Shown here piece by piece: positions 11,740 to 22,884 of a stretch of DNA of 64,000 bases (within the stretch, counting starts at the first letter, position 1; each line of letters begins with the position of its first letter). The translations under genes and the position numbers were made by a program. The notes under the pieces were generated by a model. The model saw only the letters and a list, made by a program, of their open reading frames with translations. It searched no databases and was not told the DNA's origin. Source of the DNA: Marsupella aquatica (taxonomy: Eukaryota; Marchantiophyta); the NCBI GenBank assembly GCA_973895155.1, contig OZ316894.1:10168001-10232000 (forward strand). The letters run 5' to 3'.

Positions 11740-11955
11740 CGGAACACTGTCCCGCAACTAGACAGCTCACGGAACACTGTTCCGCCAATTAGCTTGGCTA
11801 TTGATGATGGAGGGTTGCAGAACACTGTCCCGCAACTAAGTAGTTTATGGAACACCATTCCGTCAATTGTCTTGGAGATTGGTGGTGGTGCATTACGGAA
11901 CACCATTCCGCAATTGAGTGATGGGTATCCGCGAAATACCGTTCCACCAATCGGT
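11740..11955. repeat. Palindrome cluster 2 (CGGAACACTGTTCCG variants) upstream of gag
   Basis: Six related units lie at about 11740, 11770, 11822, 11847, 11895 and 11933, with arms CGGAACA and variants of TGTTCCG (for example TGTCCCG, CATTCCG). 11770-11784 is the perfect form. They lie within 300 bp of the gag reading frame. Confidence 0.8.
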
Positions 11956-12028
11956 TGATTATTGATAGTGGTGAGTTGATGGTGACCATTTAGGGAAAAT
12001 TGGTCATCACGGAGTCCTCTGGTAATAC

Positions 12029-13800
12029 ATGGGGCTACCCGAGGGACGACGGTCTGGTTTCACTCGGAGTGGAGTGCAATTTTGGCCGACGATATTGTTA
12101 GTGATCACAAGTAGGGTTTTAGATAGTGATTCTGACGAGGACTTAGTAGCCACTTCTCCTCGACATCAAGTGACTGTTCCATTGTTGTGGGATATGGAGG
12201 AGATGTATGGGGCCACGAAAGGGCCGAGGAGATACTCTGGTGCAGTTGGCACGATTGATTTGGATGATTTCATCCAAGAGTTTGATACGTGGTGTGATAT
12301 GCAGACAATGCGTAATGTCACATTGTTCACACCTTTCATGGCTTGGAAAGGGTTGTTTCAGCATTTGGAGGGGCCACCCATGGATGACTACCATGAGTTT
12401 CGAAAGGCTCATTTAGTGGATATTAAAGCATGGAGACAGCATTGGTCACCAAACTATGTGTCCATCACTTATGGCACAAGTGCGGTTGCCCAACCCATTG
12501 CTACAGTTGCAGTTTCTTCTAGCAGCACTAGCCAGAGTGGCACTCCATCAGCATCCACCCTCGGGGGTTTCACTTCCACAAAAATGGCATATCACGTGCG
12601 ACAAAGGATAGGGTCATTTTATTGATTGTAAGGGAAGACTTAAGAATTTTTGTAGAAGAACAATAGGGTCTTTTAAATTCAATTTTGAGACTTATAAGAA
12701 CATTAGGGCCTTTTTAATCCAATTTTTGGAATATTCCAAGAATATTCCAACTTTATAGGGGTTAAAAAATAATATTTTTTTCTTACATTTAGGGGGTCCA
12801 AGGCCTAAAAACGTCGCAGGTGATGGGGAGGTCCCCATGTAGTGAGACCCCCGAGCATCCACCGCTACTCCTACCTATGTGATTGTGGCTGGGAGTGGAG
12901 TTGCACCAACATTTAACCCTTTGATGAAGTTCTTTGAAGTATTGAAGCAGAACTACCAGGGTGTGAGAACCGATAAGTTGAAGGGTCTTAAGGAGTTCCA
13001 GCACAAGACTGGAGAGAGCCTACGTGAGGCATACACTCGTATGCAAAGATTGATTACGGTCACACAAGGAGTGACAGAGGCCCAAGCGGTCCAATTTTGG
13101 TATGCAATTCTAGATAGGGGTTGCGTCGTAGAGTGAGAGATGCCACTCTATTGAGGGATTCACATCCCACATTGGCTATAGTTTTTGCACTTGCTGAGCG
13201 CATTGAGCTCAATATGGTGAATGAGAAGGTGGTGACTTCCGGATTTTCCAAGGAAGCACCAAAGGTTGCATCGATGCCCACACTGCAACCTACTGCACGT
13301 AAGAGCCAGAGAGAGAAGCCTACAACACGGGAATCTACTAGTCAGAGACCTGTGCCTTCTTATGCTGGACAACAATCAAGATGTTGGACTTGTGGTGGGG
13401 ATCATGCACAAAGATATTGCCCAGATAATAGGGGGCAAGGAGGGGCATCTACACCCGATCAACGACAATGTGATCATTGTGGAGTTGCTGGACACACCAA
13501 AGATAGGTGTTTTGTCCTTCATCCTGAACTACGACGGGGAGGACCACGTGCGTATGATCAGGGAAGAGGAGGTAGAGGTGGTGGACGTGGTCGAGGCATG
13601 CCACATGCAGGAAGATAGAGAGGTGATGTTGCTCCTACCGTTACCACAGATCCTAAGGATGCAAAGATTGCTCAATTGGAGCAACAACTAGCTGCAATGG
13701 CTAGTTCTCAAGTTAGACCTACTGCTAGTGATGGGGCTTCTACATCCTATGGAGCTTCAACCTCTTATGGAGCTGATGGAGATCTGCCACCATGGGATTT
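12029..13800 (+). pseudogene. Decayed gag of the DNMT-Ty3 element
   Basis: Gag forms the retrotransposon particle and packages its RNA in the cytoplasm. The N-terminal part (12029-12559) contains 'WKGLFQHLEGPP'. The frame resumes after the MITE at 12864 with 'FFEVLKQNYQGVRTDKLKGL' and 'LREAYTRMQRLI', typical of retrotransposon Gag. A one-base loss near 13118 shifts the frame into 13121-13618, which carries two CCHC knuckles ('CWTCGGDHAQRYC' and 'CDHCGVAGHTKDRC') and an RGG-rich tail ending in a stop at 13618. Beyond it the frame continues with 'IAQLEQQLAAM' and Ser/Thr-rich sequence. It is broken by the MITE, a frameshift and a stop. Confidence 0.85.
12560..12855. mobile_element. 296-bp MITE inserted in gag, 8-bp target duplication
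   Basis: The terminal inverted repeats are CTCGGGGGTTTCACT (12560-12574) and its near-complement AGTGAGACCCCCGAG (12841-12855), with one mismatch in 15. The 8-bp duplication CATCCACC flanks it (12552-12559 and 12856-12863). The interior is AT-rich and non-coding. Removing it and one duplication rejoins the gag frame. An 8-bp duplication fits hAT-like or P-like elements; the family is not recognised. Confidence 0.92.
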
Positions 13801-13944
13801 ATGTGTGGCACTGCGCATGTTGATGCATCAGTAGCTTTGACTCGAGGAGCAGTTAAAGCCCTTGAGCCACGAGGAGCAATGGTAGAATTGGATCCGTAGA
13901 GAGGGAATCTTTGTCGTCAAACGAAGCTTCCCCAATCGTTTACA

Positions 13945-15114
13945 TTGTTAGAGGCAGTTCAAACTACCTCTATGAACCCGATTCGGACTAACCTAGGTGG
14001 GGGTAAGTTGGCGGATTCAAGTGATGTTGTGACACGGATGACAAGTACCCTGTTGGGGGCGGCCACTAGTATAGTGCGCACGCCATTATTTTCAGCTACG
14101 GATATGTTGACATTGGGAGTTAGTCCAGTAGAGGTATTCAGGTTGGCGGCCACATTATGCGAGAACACTCCAGCAGTTGCTTCGCGTGTAGAAGCAATGC
14201 CCAATTCTGAAGCAGCGGAGTTGAATCCACCTATTGCCAGTAATGAAACATGGCATGCAGCAGCATCGAGGTTGATAGATTTACCAGCGCGCCCTGCTTA
14301 TGAGAGGACTAGGTTTAAACCTAGCGTCATATCATTGGATAATCGGAGTGGTATCTTCCGATTAGTTGGGCCTTCTAGAGCAATATACCAGCCAGAGCGA
14401 GTGTTACTGGATACTGGTGCTCAGCCCTTGATGTTGGGTAAGTCTACGATAAGAGGATTGGGATTGCGTCCTGATGATTTGGAGGAGTGTCCCTTTCCCA
14501 TTCAGACTTCATTGGGAGGACCTACACCCACACAGCATATCACTCGACGAGTGTCTTGAACTTAGGATTCAAGAGGATCATTCAAAGGATAACTCACGGA
14601 TCCAGGCTTGAGCTATTTTGACTAAGGTTGAGTCATATGATGTCTTGGTGGGATGTACAGTTCTCTATCCTATGGGATGTGTTCTTGATTTTTGGAATGA
14701 ATCGGTGTCGTACCGACCCGATTGGCAATCTGGAGATGCTCGATTGAGCCAATTGCCAGTGCAATTTAGTGGACCTGTTGGAGGCCCCAAATTTGCACCA
14801 TTGTCTTTGGCAGCATTCAGTAGTTTGATTATTGGAGCTGATGATTTGATTGAGGGTAACGCACATGCAGCAGATGTTCCTACAGTGGAGGAGACACATG
14901 AGGAACACTTGATGCATGGATTTCCCGTTGATAGTGTTGTGACACCAGTATGGGGTACTGGACAGGCCTTGCCACAAAGTGCAGCCCGATTGATACATGA
15001 TGCATGGCGTCATGCTTTTACACCGCAATCAGGAGTAGAGCAGTCAACTGCAAATGGACCAGTGACTCTTTCACCACTGGATACTACTCCTATTGCATGG
15101 CAATATCCACATGA
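13945..15114 (+). pseudogene. Aspartic protease region of the DNMT-Ty3 polyprotein
   Basis: The open frame 13945-14559 contains the protease active-site motif 'VLLDTGAQPLMLG' (DTGA) at about 14403-14441. A frameshift near 14550 separates it from 14618-15376, which begins with the usual post-protease block ('YDVLVGCTVLYPMG') and reads without interruption into methyltransferase motif I at 15115. The protease matures Gag-Pol. The uninterrupted frame between protease tail and methyltransferase is direct evidence that the methyltransferase was part of this polyprotein. Confidence 0.8.
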
Positions 15115-16248
15115 GGTTATTTGTTTGTTGGATTTATTTGGTGGAATTAGCACTGGATTGGCTGTCGTTCTTCAAGCCGGCATTCCTGTGCGCCGTTATT
15201 TGTATGTGGAGACTGATGAGACAGCACGTAGAGTCTCATTACATCATTGTTGGTCGAACGTTACCCACAGTTGTTACCAGTGGATGCCGTTCGTGGTTAT
15301 CAGCATGCATTGCCAGCTGATATTTCATTGTTGGGGGTGGATCATTTGGATCGCGTTGGCCCCATTGATTTGGTGATTGCACATTGGCCATGTCAGGGTC
15401 AATCTAGAGCTGGAGTTGGACATGGACTTCATGATCCAAGATCTGCATTGTTTTGGGAGATGTTACGGGTGTTGCGTCATCTTCAGTTGCATCAGACACA
15501 TTCCCCTGCCTACATTTTGGAGAATATACCATTATTGGGTGATGATCGTCATCGACTTGTTGCCAACGTTCATCAGGTTAAGTCTTGGATTGGACCTACT
15601 GTGTTATTGGATGCTGCACGTGTGGGTTCTCGTGCACATCGTCCACGCTTGTGATGGACTAATTTGTTACCTTGTGAGGTGTTGAAGCGAGCATTTGATA
15701 GCATTCCTCGCTCAGCAGCCTTGGTGGTGGATGATATTTTGGATCCAGGGCGTCGTGCACAAGGTGTGACCCAGCCTGACAGACCTCCATTGGCAGTGGT
15801 CAATGTAGTTGGTCGCCCACGTTGTGCATTACCCACTTTTGTAAGTCATTCTGCTTCATATGCATTCAAAGCAGGTGGGTCTGGACTTGTCTGGGATACA
15901 ACTTTACAGCAGTTAGTGGAACCTACTGCTGATGAAAGAGAGCGTGCTATGGGATTTTTGACTGGCACTACTGCGGTTGCCTCTGTGTCAGAGAGTTCAC
16001 GCCGCCAAGTCCTTGGTCAAGCCATGGATTTGAATTGCTTGACTTGGATTATCAGCTTGGGATTAGCTGAACAATTGCGGATGCGCTCTTTTGGTGTTAC
16101 TGATCGTCCATTGGTGAGCTTGCGGTCTACTGAGACAGTAGCGACCATAGCTAGGGGCGAGCAGATAATCCATGGACCTATGGCAGGATTGGCCAAGGCA
16201 GGTGAGATTGTTGAGCAGGTTGGGACTGCTCAAATTGTTGCTAAATAG
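15115..16248 (+). pseudogene. DNMT3-like C5-cytosine methyltransferase domain inside retrotransposon pol
   Basis: Motifs appear in order. Motif I: 'LLDLFGGISTGLAV', binding S-adenosylmethionine. Motif IV: 'DLVIAHWPCQGQS', with the catalytic Cys of PCQ. Motif VI: 'YILENIPLL', with the ENV-type Glu. Motif VIII: 'RAHRPRL' plus a Trp-rich continuation, like AHRARYFW of DNMT3. A late block is 'ADERERAMGF', and motif X is 'RRQVLGQAM'. Spacing and the 'SALFWEMLRVLRHL' block match DNMT3/DRM rather than DNMT1. The product would methylate cytosine C5 in DNA. It is broken by a frameshift near 15250, a TGA at 15652-15654 (probably from TGG) and a TAG at 16246-16248. After that TAG the same frame runs straight into RT. 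No ADD or PWWP domain is seen here. Confidence 0.88.
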
Positions 16249-16758
16249 CAACCACCGACTATCTTTTCAACCCTGAAGGAAGACATCACAGCTTTGATGG
16301 AGAGTTGGGAGCCACAAATTGGCCCTAAGTTGATAGGGGGTGAGAGACGTCGAATGCATCAATTCTTGAAGAGTTACTGGAATTGTTTTGCATTTAGCAT
16401 GAATGATTTGGGAACATTGAAGGGCCTTGGTATTGAAGGGCCTTGGCTAGTGATGCGCCAATCTTTCGACGACCATATCGATATAGTGATATGGAGAGGG
16501 CATTGATCCAGAGTAGAACTCAAGATTTGTTGGAAGCTGATTTGGTGGAGATTTCATACGGAGAGTATGCATCTGCCACAGTGATGCCAACCAAGAAGGA
16601 TGTGCATGGCAATTACATGGATAGGCGAATGTGAGGTGATTATCGGCCTATTAATCATCAGAAAAAATCTGATCGATATGCCATGCCCACACCGGAGGAG
16701 ATCTTTGATGCAGTGGGGCATGCAAGGATTTTTAGTTTGTTGGACCTCAGGGCGGGGT
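16249..16758 (+). pseudogene. N-terminal part of reverse transcriptase, DNMT-Ty3 element (split by DNA transposon)
   Basis: The same frame as the methyltransferase tail continues with 'LKEDITALMESWEPQIG' and 'RRRMHQFLKSYWNCFAFS'. A frameshift near 16450 moves to a frame with 'ALIQSRTQDLLEADLVEISY' and 'SATVMPTKKDVHGN'. A TGA at 16632 follows, then 'GDYRPINHQKKSDRYAMPTP' and 'ARIFSLLDLRAG', where the sequence breaks. The next codon is completed at 41452, beyond the inserted transposon. RT copies element RNA into DNA in the particle. Confidence 0.88.
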
Positions 16759-17667
16759 CCCTGGGCCCCCAGCCTTTGTATTGATAAGGGGTATACGTGC
16801 GTACAACCCCTTACCACATACCCCTTATTATTTTTGGTCACTGATAGATATAGCTCTTGTTATTCTTAAAAACTTAATTTTAGAGAATTTAAAAGTCCCT
16901 TGCAAAAATTATAAATGTATCATTAATCGCATTTAAAAAGGTCTTAAAATATAATAAATTTGAGAAAAATATTGAAAAATATACAAAACTCATTAAAGGT
17001 ATACCATAGAAAAATAGGTATCTCTATATAAAATAGTGTTGGAATGGAGAAGAAGACTCAACTTTAACACATATAAGAGTGTCTTCTTATGTTCTAGCAC
17101 ATGTAAGAGTGCTTCACTATCACATGCAACAGTGATTACAAATCTATCTATTGTCTATAAGAGCATATATGTAAAAGTACTTATACAACTATTTTCTAAT
17201 AATTTTATAAAAGCACTATTTCTAGAAAACATTTTGCTGTAAACATGTAAGAGTGTTTGCAGAAGTTCTCAACTAAGAGGCCGGGCACACATGTAAGTTT
17301 AGTGCATACAGAACAAGTTTAGTGTATACAGAACTCCTATCAGAACTAAGAGAACACTCTGAAATTTATATGTCCTCCTCTTGTCTTCCATCTTCAAAAG
17401 ATCTTGTCTTCCTTCTTCAAAAGATCCTGAGTGAACACAATCAAAAAAATTTACATTAAAAACAGTAATGATTTGTCCAAATTAAACTACTATGTGGAGT
17501 AGTATGTAAGCCCCTAATGAGCATATGTTTTAATGTGTCATATCAAATGGGATATCAAATTGTTCACAAAAGCAAACAAGATCTTAAGCACTTGCCTTAG
17601 AAAAAATCTTGTCTTCTTGCATGGCTGAATTCTCAAAATATCACCATTTACCCCTCTGTTGTACCAA
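16759..17667. other. Left non-coding flank of the DNA transposon
   Basis: AT-rich, no gene seen. It contains four diverged 'acatgtaagagtg' motifs (about 17072-17260) that could be subterminal repeats. Confidence 0.5.
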
Positions 17668-20600
17668 TCACGTATGGGCTTTAGCAAAATCATCCAGCAA
17701 ATTTGCATCAGCAGGATGCAAATGAAAAACATTTGGAGTTGTGGGATTCACTGATAGTGTCACGTTTGATATCACACAATCCAAATCGATCCACTGAGGA
17801 TCACAAACATTGTAAGCAAATCTGTGCTTACTATTTCCAATCCTTGAAAACCATTCAAAACGAACTCTTACAGCTTCTTCATCGCCAGGCCTATCAAGTA
17901 AATCCACTGATTGTCTTGTTCTACCCATCACCCGACCCTGATATTTTTGTTGGATGCATTGTACCCTCCCTATCCACCAAGTGTACTTAAGGGTATCAGG
18001 TACTGTGGTAACGTTCACAGGTTCTCCCCTTGGCTTTTTTGGATTGGGAGCAGAAGATCCATTTGTTGTCCCACATTCTTTCCTTGCTCTTTTCCCTTTC
18101 ATGGCAGTATAGCCTCAGTGGCTCTTGTGGCCCGAGTCTGTACTGTTGTATCAGCAAAGAGAACTCCACAATCACTACCCACAGTCATGAACATGGTGAC
18201 TGCTCCTGCTCGATCTGTGGGTGCATCAACTAAATTGTTGAAGTACAAGCTCTGTTTCACTCGAGTCAAACGATCTTTACTTACATTGGGGTTACCAACT
18301 AGTTGACTTACCAATGTGCTCTTGTATATGGTCCGACCGTCATAACTCACAGTTGGTCTGATGTCAAGAACAGGTTGTCCATACACCAAGTCTGAATGCA
18401 TTTCAGACATAACAGCAGAACAGTGATCTCCTACTATTGCAATGCTTGGCCTTTCACTATCTTCAATGATCTCACTACCTTTTGCCATTGCAATATCAGC
18501 TGGAAGTGCTGGGATGGTTACATTAGCTGCAATTTGCCTGATCTCCCCGCCTGATTCTTCATCATCACTATCAACAGGTGCAAGATCCTCCACCTTAACA
18601 TCACACCATCCTCCAAACTTGGACCCTTTTTTTCAGTAATCCAAGGTGATTCCCACCATACTTTATCCCTACAAGATGTAGATGGATTCATCTGCAACTC
18701 GATTCCTACAGTCTGGGCTAATAATAACCCTTCTTTCAGGGCCATCACAACTTCCTCATTGGTTTCAATACTTGTGTAGTCTACAGGATTAACAGAAGTA
18801 CCAACTTGTACCGGTACCAGATGCAATTTCATCCAAATATTGCAATGCTTCTTGTGACTTTTTCTAGCCCCTCTGATCCCTTTGCTGAGATCCATTGCAG
18901 CCAACCTATTCAGAGATGTTGCACAGTCAATCAACTCAGAGAAATCGTAACTACGCTCATTCCCTTTCATTCCTCCTACTTTGGAGAAAAACTTTTCACA
19001 TGCATCAGATCCTGTCAAATGCAATGGCACATTTGGCAAATGTCTGAAATTATCCCTAAATTGGATAATTAGAAGTACTATAAAGTGCACAGACATCTGA
19101 ATGTCAAGAAACGTCTGCATAGGGACACAACTCACAGTAAAGTTGATTGTTGTTGTGTTACCTCCAACACCATGATTTCCATGAAAACACCATAGTCGCC
19201 AAAGGCGGAAAAAGAAACTAACTTTGGCACAGAGCACAACTCGCTCTCTCAAGGTGAGACAAGGATTCATAAAGATATCCAAGTAATCACCACATATTGT
19301 GAGATACATCTCAGTCCCCAGAGTTCGCTCAACTCTTGCATCTTTCCTTTCACGAAGCATTCTTAGTGCCTTCACAACTTTTCTACTACATAGTCGTTGT
19401 GCACTAGCCCAATTCTGTCTATCATTCCGTGTAACATCACCTTTGTTCAACCCATGATCCAAGTTGCTATATAAACGTTGGAGAGTGTCCAAGTTACTGA
19501 TTCCAGCCACCTCTGTTCCGAGCTTCAAAGTTCTGGCAGCAGAATCAAGTGGGTTTATTAACTTCTTTCCATTGTGAATGTTATCCTGATCATGTAACCC
19601 AACAGCATGTGTATGACGTCCATTGGTAGTGAATGAGTGGCTCAATAGCCAACCTTCCCATCTCAGATTTTGTCTTGGCCCTTGATATGAGCTTTGACCA
19701 GTGTAGTCTTCCAGCATCAGCTTCCTCCTTCGTGCATCTCCATCACTAGCATGACCCAAGAGAGGACCAACTGAGTCTAGACAATATTTAGCCCACAGTG
19801 TGTCTGTGGACTTCCATTGTTGATTGACAAAATCTGCAGTAAACTTACCGCATGTACTCATAGCTACCATGCAAAATTTAGGAAATCTTTCTGCAAGAGG
19901 ATTTACTACTATACATCTGGCCTGGTTTCCAATTTTGTAATTCTCAAAGGTATCAGTGATTTTGCTGAAACCTTCCTCTCCTGCTCCAACCTTTATTGTC
20001 AAGCCAACCACACATTGATGATCCTCTTTCAACCCACAAAACCCCAATAATGTGTCATGTTTTGGTTGCCATCTGCAACACAGCCATCCACAATAGTGGT
20101 CAGCCACAAACCTACTGGGGAGAGGGATAATAGACAAAAATTTGCTACAGTTTAGGGTATTGTCAGGGAAATGAAATCACCTGACTGTCCGCTTAAGACA
20201 TGTCTCATCTTCTGCCAAATAGCATGGCACAGGACCTGTGATCCCCATCCTCTGCTTTAGTTGAGAGTATACAGCAGCAACAAACTTGAACTGGTCAGCA
20301 TGTAAACCAGGCCTAAATACAGCCATGGCCCTCCTGTCTCGTTGAAGGGTGTTCAGGCTAGGGCCTAATGCATTACTTTGCAAGCAGTCCACTACACGCC
20401 TGCCACCGTGCTGGAACAATATCTGGGAAAGAAGTTTAGTGCCAGGCCGAAAGGTGTTTCCTTCTTTCTTCCTATTAAGGTTTGCAGCTACATCTCACAA
20501 CAAGTCCCATAGGGCCTCTCTCCCACCAAATGCACCACGCTGGTGAGCCAAGACTATGTCATTGCAGAACTTGTATAGGTCTTTCCTATTTCCAGACTCT

Positions 20601-21048
20601 TTGCAAAGATCTCTCAAAGTGGGGACTCGGGCTCCCAGCATGCACAGGCGGTGCTGCTGAGCTCTGAGACGTTTTTTGAGAGATGAAATGTTTCTCTTGT
20701 AAGTTTTGGCTTGTTCTTGGATCTCAGGAATTGTGAGATATGCCAACCGTCTACCCCTACCGGTTCCTCGAGTACCTCTTTTCTCTACTGCAATGTCCTC
20801 TCTAAAGGCTCTTAAACGAAAATCACCCATCCTTGCAATACTGTAACATTCTTCACAAGTCAGATCCTGAAAACCACCAAGAAGTCGTGATGCTCTACTA
20901 CAGTTCACATGCCTGAATAGTCCTTCTACCAAACAAGATTCTTGGCCTAGAAGACACCACACCTCTGCCTTTACCCCTGGCTCTGAGTACCATGCTCCGT
21001 CAACCTTTGGCTGATCTAATAGGATATCCTTGATAGGCCTGATTACTG
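17668..21048 (-). pseudogene. C-terminal two thirds of a DNA-transposon protein (putative transposase), interrupted by Ty3
   Basis: Minus-strand frames in order are 21048-20495, 20419-20177, 20137-18518, 18593-18099 and 18102-17668. The first has a 'CEECYSIARMGDFRLRAF' cysteine pair and a basic coiled-coil stretch ('ISSLKKRLRAQQHRL'). The longest contains 'FVNQQWKSTDTLWAKYC', 'GHASDGDARRRKLML', 'DYLDIFMNPCLTLRERVVLC' and 'LTGSDACEKFFSKVGGMKG'. The last two hold 'TIYKSTLVSQLVGNPNVSKD' and a basic KGKRARK segment. Some breaks look like introns. A T-run near 18625 and an ATGA overlap near 18100 look like frameshifts. The frame joins 34902 onwards when the Ty3 insertion is removed. Role inferred only from position: it is the only large protein of the transposon, so it is the likely transposase. 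Confidence 0.6.
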
Positions 21049-22765
21049 TGTGGAAAGGAGACTTTTGCTGAAACACGACCATAAGAGAAAAATCTGAATC
21101 GTTTCAAACTTTTTGAGCAAAAACGACGCTTTCTGAAGCGTCTACTTTCAATTTGGCGGTTAACTCACTTCAGTCTAACTAAGGACGCTTTCTGAAGCGT
21201 CCCCAGTTACAAAGCCAATAAACCTCAAGACAGCTGAGGCGTCCATGTGTGCTGCCAACCAGATGCGACCCCCTTAACCACGACGCTTTTTGAGCCGTCC
21301 TTCACCGATACCACGGAACAGAAGACGCTTCGTGAAACGTCTATTCGAACCAGACACCGGACGCTTTAAGACGCTTTCTGAAGCGTCCGCTAACCCCAAA
21401 GTCCGATGAGACGCTTTCTGAAGCGTCCACATGAGAAGTGACGCCTCGACTGTTCGGCCGTGTTCGAAGACAAAGCAGAATCGACGCTTTCTGAAGCGTC
21501 CGCCAAGACAGACTTCGCCGCTTTCTGAAGCGTCCCACCTGAAGGCCGGAAGACGGACGCCGCGACCAAACCCTCAAAATTCAGCCGACGCTTTCTGAAG
21601 CGTCCATAAAAGTCCTTTGTAGTTTTGGACGCTTTCTGAAGCGTCCACTATGTTCCCAACACTTAGAAAAAGTTTCAGTTTTCGCACTTTTATAACACCG
21701 TGCCACTTTTACCGATTTATTTGAGGCACTTAGAGACCTCAGAAAAGTCTGAAACTTTACCAGCATAGAGATTATATGTAGTAGAGTACTCTAGAAAAGT
21801 CTCAGCTCATTCCGACTTTTAGTTTAGAAGTTAAAATTATATTAACACCACTGTTTATTAGTTTTACCGGAAAGCACCGACGCTCTACAAAGCGTCCACT
21901 AAGTCTCCAATGCATTTCTTTATTTCTTTTAGGATTGTCTTTTAGATATTTGAGGTTTGAAAAGTCATGCCTTTTCAGTTAAGGGAACCTTTACTTATAA
22001 AACCTCATGTTTTTTCCATTCGAAAGGAGGGGGGGACAATTCCAATCAGACTTCTGTTAGTTTCCCTCCTTCCATTTTAACAAGAGAAGTCTTGTATGGA
22101 AGTAAAACTTATGTTTGAATTTATGAATTCAAGAAATTTCTTGATACTTGAATTCAGTTACAAACTTCTGTGACTTACATTGAATTCACTGCTAGGCTTG
22201 CTTGAAGGGTCAAGATTCGCTAGCTAATTCAAGAGTTGTTGTTTGATATGTGAGAAGTAAAGTTTGGTTCTCAGAGTATTCAGTACCGTTACTTTGTTTA
22301 TGGAATATGATTTAGTGTTTGACGGAATTGCGTATCGCTGATGTCAAACCATGTTGCCGGCATCTTAAGTCATATCATTACATTTGTAACCAGAGCAGTA
22401 CTTGTTTAGCAAATTGGAAATTCCTTATCATGCAATTTTATTTAGTCAGGAGAGAAATTAGTGAGTTATGAGACTTGTTTTATGTCTATTCTAAGACCAT
22501 AGTCCTTTTTGAAGGAGTGGCAATAGCTAATCAGAGTTTTCAGACCATAATTGACTCTCTCTTGACTCATAAGACAGAAGTTTATTTACTTTGGTGTTTT
22601 GTTTATTTGATCTTTTAGTGAGAAACAAGAAATCTATGTGCTGAGAGCTTTAGATTACTCAGAGAGATAAATTCATTCAATTCTTTCCAAATCTGTTCTT
22701 AAAGGGATCGTATTCCGAGTCTTTATGTAAAAAGTGTTCCTTTTTGTTCTTTTGGCTATACGACA
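21049..22765 (+). repeat. 5' LTR with palindrome array
   Basis: The LTR carries seven exact copies of GACGCTTTCTGAAGCGTC (21125, 21184, 21370, 21410, 21483, 21587, 21628) and one single-mismatch copy (21517). Weaker variants lie near 21222, 21283, 21326 and 21879. The rest is AT-rich, with a candidate TATA-like 'cttataaaacc' near 21994. Confidence 0.95.
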
Positions 22766-22774
22766 TATGATTTT

Positions 22775-22792
22775 TGGCGCCGCTGCCGGGGA
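22775..22792 (+). promoter_or_regulatory. Primer-binding site, tRNA-Asp type
   Basis: TGGCGCCGCTGCCGGGGA begins ten bases after the LTR end. It is one base from the TGGCGCCGTTGCCGGGGA site that Athila/Tat elements use with the 3' end of tRNA-Asp. Confidence 0.85.
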
Positions 22793-22884
22793 ACAGTATG
22801 GAATGGATTGATATCAAGGCAGTGAATGCCAACCGAGGAGGTTGAATTGGTCAGAAGGAGTTACTTAATGGAAGATTCAGGACA

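Larger units (their letters stand above)
7683..12028 (+). other. Long non-coding leader of the DNMT-Ty3 element
   Basis: About 4.3 kb with no convincing gene. It holds two clusters of CGGAACACTGTTCCG-type palindromes (annotated separately), a short tandem of 'gatgtagcgcaccgcggagag' type units (about 8177-8225), a GCTGCTG/AATTGAAT-rich stretch (about 9420-9960) and a two-copy tandem duplication (11092-11430). Open frames in it lack any recognised motif. Confidence 0.6.

Noticed and set aside
21125-21645. Possible CRISPR-like array
   Set aside because: Repeats are short palindromes inside a eukaryotic LTR, with irregular spacing and no cas genes.
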